In this document: positions 1 to 7,560 of the stretch, piece by piece
Position numbering within the stretch: the stretch's first letter is position 1
How the letters are laid out: each line of letters begins with the position of its first letter
DNA from: Dysgonomonas sp. PH5-45
GTDB taxonomy: Bacteria; Bacteroidota; Bacteroidia; Bacteroidales; Dysgonomonadaceae
Direction: 5' to 3'
NCBI RefSeq assembly: GCF_029893235.1
Contig: NZ_JARXWE010000005.1
Location: 52,413-116,412 of the forward strand
DNA length: 64,000 nt
The notes under the pieces: model-generated
Told to the model about the DNA's origin: nothing
What the model saw: only the letters and a program-made list of their open reading frames with translations
Databases searched by the model: none
Program-made: the position numbers and the translations under genes

Positions 1-1
1 T

Positions 2-157
2 ACAGACAGCTCGGTATTTGGAGGTAACAACCTTGCCGACGATACCATCCATCATTTTACTCAATACGACCCGTTGTACGAGAAAGATAACAAAGGTTGG
101 TTGCAACTGTATCTGCCCGCGCGAACGGGAATGGTTTTAAGACTGCACAAAAAATAA
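2..157 (+). CDS. glgB: C-terminal end of a probable 1,4-alpha-glucan branching enzyme (partial)
   Basis: The window opens inside a gene whose last 51 codons read in frame from base 2 to a TAA at 155-157. The peptide contains FGGNNLADD, HHFTQYDPLYEKD and LQLYLPARTGMVL. These resemble the all-beta C-terminal domain of alpha-amylase-family branching enzymes of Bacteroidota, where D-D, then H-x-T/F-x-x-YDPLY, then a final LPARTA-x-V strand is usual. The catalytic barrel lies outside the window, so the exact member of GH13 is inferred. manA begins 9 nt downstream, suggesting co-transcription of two sugar-metabolism genes. Confidence 0.6.
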   Translation, partial: TDSSVFGGNNLADDTIHHFTQYDPLYEKDNKGWLQLYLPARTGMVLRLHKK

Positions 158-166
158 AATACTAAA

Positions 167-1141
167 ATGAATTTATATCCGCTGAAATTTGAACCCATCC
201 TGAAATCTCTCATCTGGGGAGGTTCTGAGATATGTCCCTTTAAAGGGATTACCCCTCCGCTAAACGGTATTGGCGAAAGCTGGGAAATATCGGGCGTGAA
301 AGACAATGTATCGGTAGTTGCCAACGGCAGCCACAAAGGCCGGAATCTGGAAGATCTGATTGCCCATTATAAGGAGAAACTGGTAGGCAAAAAAGTTTTT
401 GAGAGATTCGGCTCTACGTTTCCTCTGCTCATTAAATTTATTGACGCACAAGATAATTTGTCGATACAGGTACACCCCAACGACGCATTGGCAAAGGCAA
501 GGCACAACTCCTTCGGGAAAACCGAAATGTGGTACGTAATAAACGCAAAACCCGATGCTTTCCTTTATTCCGGTTTTGAAAAACAATTAAACCCTGACTG
601 CTATGCGCAAACCGTAGCCGATAATACATTTATCGATTACCTTGCCAAACAACCCATAAAAAAGGGTGATGTGTTTTTTTTACCCGCCGGACGTGTGCAT
701 GCCATCGGGGCAGGCTCATTCATTGCCGAGATACAGCAAACATCAGATATTACATACCGGATATACGATTACGGACGCCTCGACAAAGACGGAAATCAAC
801 GTGAGCTTCACACCCAACTGGCCAAAGATGCTATCGACTTCAAGGTATACAGTTCGTACAAAACCCAGTACACTCCCCACACCAACGAAGCCGTACTTGT
901 GGAATCTTGTCCGTACTTCACTACAAACATCATTAATCTGAATAAGTCGCTAACAAGAGATTATTCGCAAACAGATTCTTTTGTTATATACATCTGTACC
1001 GAAGGTGCTTGCAATATCACCGACAATAATGGCAACAAGTTGACAATAAAAAGAGGAGAATCTGTACTTATACCAGCCAGCGCGCAAACTGTAAAAATTG
1101 AGACTGATGAAAGTGTTAATATCATAGAAACATTCGTTTAA
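167..1141 (+). CDS. manA: mannose-6-phosphate isomerase, class I (cupin, zinc)
   Basis: This 324-residue protein interconverts mannose 6-phosphate and fructose 6-phosphate in the cytosol, feeding GDP-mannose synthesis or glycolysis. Its length fits the short Bacteroidota/Firmicutes ManA type. Zinc-ligand motifs are visible: SIQVHPND (His near residue 103), KTEMWYV (Glu near 120) and FFLPAGRVHAIGAG (His near 178). These are followed by the usual EIQQTSDITYRIYDYGR substrate-loop segment and a C-terminal cupin half. It starts 9 nt after the branching-enzyme stop, so it is probably read from the same transcript. Nothing is missing. Confidence 0.93.
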   Translation: MNLYPLKFEPILKSLIWGGSEICPFKGITPPLNGIGESWEISGVKDNVSVVANGSHKGRNLEDLIAHYKEKLVGKKVFERFGSTFPLLIKFIDAQDNLSIQVHPNDALAKARHNSFGKTEMWYVINAKPDAFLYSGFEKQLNPDCYAQTVADNTFIDYLAKQPIKKGDVFFLPAGRVHAIGAGSFIAEIQQTSDITYRIYDYGRLDKDGNQRELHTQLAKDAIDFKVYSSYKTQYTPHTNEAVLVESCPYFTTNIINLNKSLTRDYSQTDSFVIYICTEGACNITDNNGNKLTIKRGESVLIPASAQTVKIETDESVNIIETFV

Positions 1142-1154
1142 AAAATATTTAAAC

Positions 1155-1162
1155 TATCTTTG
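1155..1162 (+). promoter_or_regulatory. Bacteroidota -7 box (TATCTTTG) upstream of hemH
   Basis: TATCTTTG matches the TAnnTTTG -7 consensus of the Bacteroidota primary sigma factor. It lies 30 nt before the hemH ATG, implying a start point near 1168 and a leader of about 25 nt. The -33 element is poor (TTCG near 1133). It gives hemH its own start separate from manA. Confidence 0.5.
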
Positions 1163-1192
1163 TTATTCTTAAAAAAGTAATAAGCGTGTGCT

Positions 1193-2164
1193 ATGAGAGG
1201 TATTCTCATCGTAAATACAGGAACTCCCAACAGTCCCAACAAAAAAGACGTGGAAGAGTTTATCGGGACAATGCTCTCCGACCCGATGCTTATGTCTGCC
1301 GTACCCGATTGGTTCAGGCCTATTTTGGCTAAAAGAATAATAGCACCGGTGCGAGCTCCCAAATCGGCGGCGCACTATTCGCTTATCTGGAACAAAGAGC
1401 CTTTCGCTTCTCCTCTTATTTTGCATACTCAAAATCTGGCAAAAAAAGTAGAAGAAAGTTCCGGCTTGCCCGTTGTATATGCTATGCGGTATGGTATGCC
1501 CGATGTATCTTTGGCCTTAGACCTCTTGGAGGAGAAATGCAGTACACTGCACGAAGTGGTGGTAGTCCCGATGTTTCCTCATTACGCACAGTCGTCGTAC
1601 CAAACAACTGTTGATGAGGTTGCCAAACATTTTTATAAACAACCCCGCCCATTCAAACTAAAGATAGCAGAGCCTTTTTACAATCATATCGGATACATAA
1701 AGGCATTGGCCGAAAGTTTACGCCCTTTCGTCCGTAAGGAGTACGACCGATTGATATTCAGTTTTCACAGCCTACCCCTTGCACACGTAGACGCCGCTTG
1801 GCACAAAGGCAAGGCCTTCGATTACGTTTATCAGATAAAAGAAACTATCCGACTGGTAAGTAAGGAGTTAGAGTTAGACGTTAAAAAAAACCGGATTCTG
1901 TACTCATCGGCAATAGGCAATAAATGGCTCAAGCCGGGCTTAGACGAAACTATGCGCACTTTGCCATCGTTGGGCGCAAAAAAAATTATAGTCCTTACAG
2001 CAGGTTTTCCGGCCGACAATCTGGAGTCGTTGTTTGATGTAGACATAAACGCCCGCGAGATATTTATGAAACATGGCGGAGAAGACTTTCAGTTCGTTCC
2101 CGGATTGAATAGTACCGAACCGTGGGTTGAAGGCGTTATCAAGATTGTAACAAGTATGATCTGA
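1193..2164 (+). CDS. hemH: ferrochelatase
   Basis: A 323-residue protohaem ferro-lyase that inserts Fe2+ into protoporphyrin IX. The N-terminus GILIVNTGTPNSP is the family start. AMRYGMPD and VVVPMFPHYAQSSYQTT follow, then FSFHSLPLAHV carrying the active-site His, and a C-terminal AGFPADNLESLFDVDI with the conserved acidic ligand region. Length is normal for a bacterial HemH without the eukaryotic 2Fe-2S extension. No other haem-synthesis gene is in the window. Whether the host makes protoporphyrin or scavenges it cannot be judged here. The gene converges with the tldE end of the next operon; only 57 nt separate the stops. Confidence 0.95.
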   Translation: MRGILIVNTGTPNSPNKKDVEEFIGTMLSDPMLMSAVPDWFRPILAKRIIAPVRAPKSAAHYSLIWNKEPFASPLILHTQNLAKKVEESSGLPVVYAMRYGMPDVSLALDLLEEKCSTLHEVVVVPMFPHYAQSSYQTTVDEVAKHFYKQPRPFKLKIAEPFYNHIGYIKALAESLRPFVRKEYDRLIFSFHSLPLAHVDAAWHKGKAFDYVYQIKETIRLVSKELELDVKKNRILYSSAIGNKWLKPGLDETMRTLPSLGAKKIIVLTAGFPADNLESLFDVDINAREIFMKHGGEDFQFVPGLNSTEPWVEGVIKIVTSMI

Positions 2165-2221
2165 TTTCTACGGGTAACAATGCCAAAAATGGTGGTGCTT
2201 AAATCCAAAACAGCAGATTAT

Positions 2222-3544
2222 TTACAGCCCGCTGAAATTAATATCATCAAAAACCATAGACGGGAACCGCCACGAAGAGTTATCGCGCGGGTCGCAACCT
2301 ATCTCCATCAGGTTTTGCCACAACTGCAACATATTTCCAGTGATATTCATTTCGCTCACAGGCTGTGTGGCTACACCGTTTTCCACCAAGTAACCTTCTA
2401 TTCCAAAAGAAAAATCGCCCGTGGTAGAGTTTGTATTTCCCCCGTTAAAACCTGTGATCCATATCCCTTTGTTGAGCGACTGCAACAGTTCCGTAAAGTT
2501 GCGGGTTCCCAATTCGGCAGATATTACCGACGGCGATGATATGGTGGGTTCGGTATTCATTTTCAGGGAGTGATATGTGTCAATAAAATACATATCCAAA
2601 ACTCCTTTGTTTATGATTGTTTGCCGCTTCGTGGCAACACCTTCTCCATCAAACCAGCGAGACCCAAAAGCACGGTGGATATGAGGATCGTCAATCACAG
2701 TCAACTTGTCCGATACCACCTGTTGGCCAAGCCTGTTTATAAGGAAAGAACTTTTTTGTTGCAAAGCCGATCCATACATAGCCGAAACAAGCGGAGCAAA
2801 AAGCCTCAATGAAACAGTATTGTCGAGCAACATAGTGTATCGCCCCGATTTTATCTTCTTTTGTCCTATTTTTCGTATCGCCCGTCCCAATGCTTTTTTT
2901 GCAATACCCGACTTTTGTAAATCAGAGAAATAAACGCGGCTGTCGTACCAATACGATTCGGGACGGGCATCGCTTTCTGTTTTCAGGGCAACTTCGGCTG
3001 TGAGGCTAAAAGCCGAATCGCGGCTCTCTCCTTCAAAACCATTACTGGCAACAAAATACTCCGAGCCACAGCCATCGTCAAAACTTGCCATGACGGATAC
3101 AATGCGGCTGTCGGTCTGATATACTTCTTCGACCGTAGCACGAGCCAAATCCAGTTTCTGATCTATTGTATAATCGTAGTACGAAGCATCAAACAAATCT
3201 AAATCATCGTCTTTCGTGGCTTTATAGTACCTATCCGAATGGGGCAACTGCCTGAAAATATCTTCTGCAAGAAAGCGGGTCGACGCAATACCGTTTTTGA
3301 TCGACATTTCCAACTCCGCTTTCTCAATCCTGTTTGTAGAAAATGAGCCATACCGTCCATTCACAAAAAACTCTATGAACAGTTTGTTTTCGGAACTCTG
3401 TTGCAGTTTATCCAACTGGGTGTTGCGGTATTCAATAGAATTGTTTTGCCCTGTAACCACCGATACACGCGAGGCATTGCAGCCGTTTTTCAACGCGAAT
3501 TCCATTGCCCATCGGGCTATCTCTTTATGCTTATTTTCTATCAT
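2222..3544 (-). CDS. TldE/PmbA-type metalloprotease partner protein
   Basis: A 440-residue member of the TldD/PmbA family lacking the HExxxH zinc motif, so it corresponds to the non-catalytic TldE (PmbA) half of the TldD/TldE heterodimeric protease. The N-terminal half has the family's alpha/beta region (SVVTGQNNSIEYRNTQLDKL, near residues 28-47). The C-terminal half carries the barrel domain with AFGSRWFDGEGVATKR and TGDFSFGIEGYLVENG. It is the last gene of a four-gene minus-strand run that begins with tldD at 7115; the two subunits are separated by a beta-barrel gene and a permease gene. In E. coli the pair trims unstructured peptides such as microcin B17 precursor and CcdA; the substrate here is unknown. 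Confidence 0.85.
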   Translation of the reverse strand: MIENKHKEIARWAMEFALKNGCNASRVSVVTGQNNSIEYRNTQLDKLQQSSENKLFIEFFVNGRYGSFSTNRIEKAELEMSIKNGIASTRFLAEDIFRQLPHSDRYYKATKDDDLDLFDASYYDYTIDQKLDLARATVEEVYQTDSRIVSVMASFDDGCGSEYFVASNGFEGESRDSAFSLTAEVALKTESDARPESYWYDSRVYFSDLQKSGIAKKALGRAIRKIGQKKIKSGRYTMLLDNTVSLRLFAPLVSAMYGSALQQKSSFLINRLGQQVVSDKLTVIDDPHIHRAFGSRWFDGEGVATKRQTIINKGVLDMYFIDTYHSLKMNTEPTISSPSVISAELGTRNFTELLQSLNKGIWITGFNGGNTNSTTGDFSFGIEGYLVENGVATQPVSEMNITGNMLQLWQNLMEIGCDPRDNSSWRFPSMVFDDINFSGL

Positions 3545-3564
3545 TGACTTTCTCTCTTAAAATT

Positions 3565-4902
3565 TTATCCTATCAAATGCAAGGCATCCAAAACTATCTT
3601 CAAGGCAAAAAGAACGGACACCACGTAAACCGTTACCGAAACATCTTTGGCTTTTCCCGAAAACAGTTTTATGAATGTAAAACTCAACATACCAAAAACT
3701 ATACCCTCGGCAATGCTGTATGTGAAAGGCATAAAAACCATTGTTATGAACGCAGGTAAGCCTTCGCTCATGTCGTTGAAGTTAATTTTACCAACCGACG
3801 AAACCATGAATAACCCTACAATAATCAGTGCCGGAGCAGTTGCGGCAGCAGGAACCATCAAAAACAACGGTGCAAAAAACAAAGCCAAAGCAAAAAACAA
3901 AGCTGTGCTAACCGCCGTCAGTCCTGTACGCCCGCCATAAGCTACACCAGAGGCACTTTCTACGTAGGAGGTAATGGTACTCGTGCCCAATATTGCGCCG
4001 AATGTTGTTCCAAGAGCATCCGAAAACAAGGCTTTTTTCATTTGAGGGAAGTTGCCTTCTTCGTCGGTCAACCCGATTTTCGAAACCACGCCAATAAGCG
4101 TACCAACAGTATCGAACAAATTGACAAACAAGAATGTAAAGACTACAATCAACATGTCGAGCGAGAATATCTTACTCCACCCCTCAGCTGTAAGCATCGG
4201 TTCTATGGCTTTTCCGAATATTGGCTCCACCGATGGAGGTAAACTAACAATAGATCCGCTTGGCAGAGCAACGTCGCCCAACACGAAGCCAAAAACGGTA
4301 GCAAAGATAATACCTACCAGTATTGCACCATTTACATTGCGAACGTATAAAACCGCCGTCACAACTAAGCCCAAAAGGGCTATCCAGATGCTATGTTGCG
4401 AAAAATCGCCAAGCCCCACCAATGTTGCCGGATTAGCAACAATTATACCGGCGTTTTTCAGACCTATCAACGTGATAAAAAGCCCTATACCAATCGGGAT
4501 AGCATCTTTTATTACCTTAGGAATGCTTTTTACTATCAGTTCCCTGACATTGAACATTGTAAGTAATATAAAAATAATACCTTCTATAAACACTGCCGTA
4601 AGAGCAAACTGCCAAGTATAACCCATACCCAACACTACCGAAAACGCAAAAAAGCTATTCAACCCCATACCGGGCGCCTGAGCTATCGGCAATTTTGCCA
4701 GCAAAGCCATCAACAGGGTAGCTATAACAGTGGCCAATGCCGTGGCCGTAAACAAGGCTCCTGTGTCCATACCCGTTGCACCGAGGATACTCGGATTCAC
4801 AATCAGTACGTACGACATGGTAAGGAAAGTAATGAGACCAGCCACAAACTCTTTGCGGATAGTTGTCCGATTTTCGGTCAGTTTAAAATATTTATCTAAC
4901 AT
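3565..4902 (-). CDS. NCS2-family (AzgA-like) purine permease
   Basis: A 445-residue, very hydrophobic inner-membrane protein with about 12-14 predicted membrane segments. It has the NCS2/AzgA signatures QAPGMGLNSFFAF (near residue 75), LFDTVGTLIGVVSKIGL (near 264) and SYVESASGVAYGGRTGLTAV (near 310). Members of this branch import adenine, guanine or hypoxanthine by proton symport, so purine import is likely but the exact base is not decidable from sequence. It starts 25 nt after the stop of the upstream DUF5020-like barrel gene and ends 20 nt before tldE, so all four genes are probably one transcript. Confidence 0.9.
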   Translation of the reverse strand: MLDKYFKLTENRTTIRKEFVAGLITFLTMSYVLIVNPSILGATGMDTGALFTATALATVIATLLMALLAKLPIAQAPGMGLNSFFAFSVVLGMGYTWQFALTAVFIEGIIFILLTMFNVRELIVKSIPKVIKDAIPIGIGLFITLIGLKNAGIIVANPATLVGLGDFSQHSIWIALLGLVVTAVLYVRNVNGAILVGIIFATVFGFVLGDVALPSGSIVSLPPSVEPIFGKAIEPMLTAEGWSKIFSLDMLIVVFTFLFVNLFDTVGTLIGVVSKIGLTDEEGNFPQMKKALFSDALGTTFGAILGTSTITSYVESASGVAYGGRTGLTAVSTALFFALALFFAPLFLMVPAAATAPALIIVGLFMVSSVGKINFNDMSEGLPAFITMVFMPFTYSIAEGIVFGMLSFTFIKLFSGKAKDVSVTVYVVSVLFALKIVLDALHLIG

Positions 4903-4927
4903 AGTTTAAAATATTTATCTCTATTTC

Positions 4928-5638
4928 TTAAAACGTCCATTTAGCGGCCAACGTTGGACAAACGTACACCTTGTTATCGTAGTGCGAATAGAAATTATTG
5001 CTGATCTCTATCTCTGTTCCCACCGATAAGTGTTTATTGTAGTTATACCAGAACTGGGGTTCTGTCAATAAAACAACTTTTTTACCCCCTTTGCCTGTAT
5101 CACGGTTTTTATTTTCGGTCCATACATCCACAAATCCTGTGAGGGTAACCTTGCCTTGGCACAGGTTAGCGGTATATGTACCTGTCCACTGTACATCGTT
5201 ACTTACTTTATTGAAAGCATTGTATTTATAAGCCAGATATGTTTCAAAAAACAAATCCTTGCTGAAGGCATGAACAAACGAGGCTCCCACCAGATAAGCA
5301 TTTGGCACGGAAAATCCCGATGTATTTTCGCCCAACACAAGTCCGCCATTATACTCTATATGTGCTTTGATAGGGCTTTTCCCTAAATTGAAGTTACGGG
5401 CAATTTCCATATAAGCCAAACCTATGTTTCCACGGCTTTGATTAAAGTCTAAGTCTACAAACATGAATGTTGAGCCCCATTTGTCAGGCTTGAACATCTG
5501 AAAAGTAGCTGTCAGGTAATTGCGGGGAGCAACATCGCTATGCAGGCCATGACGTGGATCGAAGTGTAATTGCAATTCTTGTGAATAAGTAGACATACCA
5601 CCAAGCAATACAATAAGAGTAAAGATTATTCTTTTCAT
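4928..5638 (-). CDS. DUF5020-like outer-membrane beta-barrel protein
   Basis: This 236-residue protein has a signal peptide (MKRIIFTLIVLLGGMSTYSQ). The rest alternates hydrophobic and polar residues as in a small outer-membrane barrel, ending in an aromatic residue (AAKWTF). Segments such as LHFDPRHGLHSD, YLTATFQMFKPDKWGSTFMFVD and EPQFWYNYNKHLSVGTEIEISNNF match my memory of the DUF5020 family, whose shape is Tsx-like. Tsx is the nucleoside channel of enterobacteria. Its position between tldD and a purine permease makes a nucleoside or nucleobase pore a reasonable inference, not a demonstrated one. Confidence 0.75.
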   Translation of the reverse strand: MKRIIFTLIVLLGGMSTYSQELQLHFDPRHGLHSDVAPRNYLTATFQMFKPDKWGSTFMFVDLDFNQSRGNIGLAYMEIARNFNLGKSPIKAHIEYNGGLVLGENTSGFSVPNAYLVGASFVHAFSKDLFFETYLAYKYNAFNKVSNDVQWTGTYTANLCQGKVTLTGFVDVWTENKNRDTGKGGKKVVLLTEPQFWYNYNKHLSVGTEIEISNNFYSHYDNKVYVCPTLAAKWTF

Positions 5639-5678
5639 AAATCAAGACGTTATAAAATTAGTATTTTTAGTTTTATAT

Positions 5679-7115
5679 TTATTCCCCGCCAACGGTGAGC
5701 TTACTGACCAACACCGATGGTAGTCCTTGCCCTACGGGAACGCTTTGCCCATCCTTTCCGCAGGTCCAAGCTCCTTCGTCAATTTTCAGGTTATTGCCCA
5801 CCATCGTTATATCGGCAAGGGCTTGCGGCCCGTTACCTATTATATTTATATCTTTTATAGGTTGAGTAAGTTTTCCTTTTTCTATCAGGTAGCCCGATTT
5901 CACGAAGAAAGTAAAATCGCCCGCCCCGATTTGTACCTGTCCGTTAGTGAAGTTATCGACATATACGCCATACTCCACACTCTTTATCATATCTTCCTCC
6001 GGCACGTTGCCCGACTCCATATACGTCACCCTCATACGTGGCAAAGGTGTGTAGCGGAACGATTGACGCCGCCCGTTTCCCGTAGATTGCACTCCGTAAT
6101 GGCGGGCACTGATACGGTCGTGAAGATAGCTTTCCAAGACACCATCTTTTACTATATATGTTTTTTGACCGGCAACACCTTCGTCATCAACGTTTATTGC
6201 CCCTCGGGCGTTTTCGACCGTCCCGTCGTCCACTACATTTATATGCGGGTTGCACACCTGTTTGCCTAATTGATCTGAAAATATAGAAACATTCTTCCGA
6301 TTGAAATCGGCTTCAAAAGCATGCCCTATCGCTTCGTGCAACAGAATGCCCGACCCTCCGGCTCCCATCACAACAGGCATTTCGCCTCCTTTAGGTTTTA
6401 TGGCCTCAAACATGAGCGAGGTTTGCGCAACCGCTTCGTGGGCAAGTGTTTCTATAAGATGGAGCGTCAAGAATTCAAATCCTTTCCGATAGGCTCGCGA
6501 AGCATAACCACTCTCCAAACTACCGTTCTGTTCCATCGTACAGGATACGGCAAGAATGCCCATAGGGCGATAATCGGACGATAAAACTCCCTGCGAATTG
6601 AAGAATAATACGTATGAAGTCGAATCTGTCAGACTGACAGAAGCTTTCACCACACGTCGGTCTAAATCAAAAACACGGTCGTTGAGCTGCTGTACAAACC
6701 GCTTCTTGTCTTCAACCGAAACATCCGGCCATTCTTTCCGGATCTTATAATAATTGTTGAACGTTAAAGGGGTTACATTTATAGGATTTTGTTCTTTCGG
6801 CATGTTGGCTATACCTGCCGCCGTTCGGGCAGCTCGGAGCATATCGTCAAGGCGTGTATTTTCCACATAGGCATATCCTGTCTGGTCGCCAATAACGACA
6901 CGTATTCCTACTCCATAATCTATGTTCGACGAAGCCCGGTTTACCTCTCCGTCCCTCAAACTTATATTATTGCTGAAAGTATGTTCAAAAAAAAGATCGG
7001 CATAATCTCCCCCTTTGGAAAGAGCTTCGCTTATAACCTTTTGTAAATCATCTGTCGACACCTTAAAATGGTGCAACATATTTTGTATCGCTGTGCTGTT
7101 GCCTATATCGCGCAT
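5679..7115 (-). CDS. tldD: TldD metalloprotease subunit
   Basis: A 478-residue catalytic half of the TldD/TldE protease. The zinc site HEAIGH (HExxxH) sits in GSGILLHEAIGHAFEAD near residue 260, and further ligands fall in the usual C-terminal region. The N-terminus (ALSKGGDYADLFFEH, VNRASSNIDYGVGIRVV) and the C-terminus (IKDINIIGNGPQALADITMVGNN, WTCGKDGQSVPVGQGLPS) are highly typical. It is the first gene of the minus-strand run tldD - barrel - permease - tldE, with intergenic gaps of only 20-40 nt. An alternative in-frame Met exists near residue 13, but the first Met is accepted because it follows a -7 box at sensible distance. Confidence 0.93.
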   Translation of the reverse strand: MRDIGNSTAIQNMLHHFKVSTDDLQKVISEALSKGGDYADLFFEHTFSNNISLRDGEVNRASSNIDYGVGIRVVIGDQTGYAYVENTRLDDMLRAARTAAGIANMPKEQNPINVTPLTFNNYYKIRKEWPDVSVEDKKRFVQQLNDRVFDLDRRVVKASVSLTDSTSYVLFFNSQGVLSSDYRPMGILAVSCTMEQNGSLESGYASRAYRKGFEFLTLHLIETLAHEAVAQTSLMFEAIKPKGGEMPVVMGAGGSGILLHEAIGHAFEADFNRKNVSIFSDQLGKQVCNPHINVVDDGTVENARGAINVDDEGVAGQKTYIVKDGVLESYLHDRISARHYGVQSTGNGRRQSFRYTPLPRMRVTYMESGNVPEEDMIKSVEYGVYVDNFTNGQVQIGAGDFTFFVKSGYLIEKGKLTQPIKDINIIGNGPQALADITMVGNNLKIDEGAWTCGKDGQSVPVGQGLPSVLVSKLTVGGE

Positions 7116-7146
7116 CTTGATTACCGCTTATTTTCGTTTAAAAAGC

Positions 7147-7154
7147 CAAAGGTA
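7147..7154 (-). promoter_or_regulatory. -7 box (TACCTTTG, minus strand) for the tldD run
   Basis: The plus-strand bases CAAAGGTA read TACCTTTG on the minus strand, matching TAnnTTTG. It lies 32 nt upstream of the tldD ATG. The -33 region is only weakly matched. Confidence 0.45.
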
Positions 7155-7440
7155 ATAAAAGTTATTTTTGCCCGAAAACGCTCAAAGATTTAAGTTCCAT
7201 CTCTAAAAAAACGACAATGGGCGAAGTTTGATTTTATTGATACAGTTTCGTCTTTTCGGAACTCTTTTTTCATTGTAACTTTTATTTTAGCCGTTAAATA
7301 CAGACTAAAGACACTTTCACATTATCATGAATTTACATAATATCATATATATTATAATACATATAGGCATGATAAAAAGACAATATGCAAATGAATAAGC
7401 ACACTTAACAAACAATAACTTTTATTTTATATAAAAAATA

Positions 7441-7471
7441 TTTGTTATTATTGATGCGAACTTTATCTTTG
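7441..7471 (+). promoter_or_regulatory. Bacteroidota promoter (TTTG-19-TATCTTTG)
   Basis: TTTG at 7441-7444 and TATCTTTG at 7464-7471 are separated by 19 nt, the standard spacing for -33/-7 elements in this phylum. The start point would be near 7477, giving an 84-nt AT-rich leader to the ATG at 7561. This is one of the cleanest promoters in the window. Confidence 0.7.
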
Positions 7472-7560
7472 CGTAGGGACCTAAGGAATTTTTACTCGGG
7501 TTTCAAAAATAAAACAAATAACTTAATTATTTATCTAACACTACTTAAAACGAGAAAAGA

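Larger units (their letters stand above)
7116..7560. other. 445-nt divergent intergenic region
   Basis: This AT-rich spacer lies between divergent tldD and the type IX secreted protein gene. It holds a -7 box for each side (7147-7154 minus; 7441-7471 plus). No ORF, tRNA-like fold or repeat was seen in the remaining middle part, 7160-7430, which has an A/T-rich stretch with several TATAAT-like runs near 7345-7365. Confidence 0.5.
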
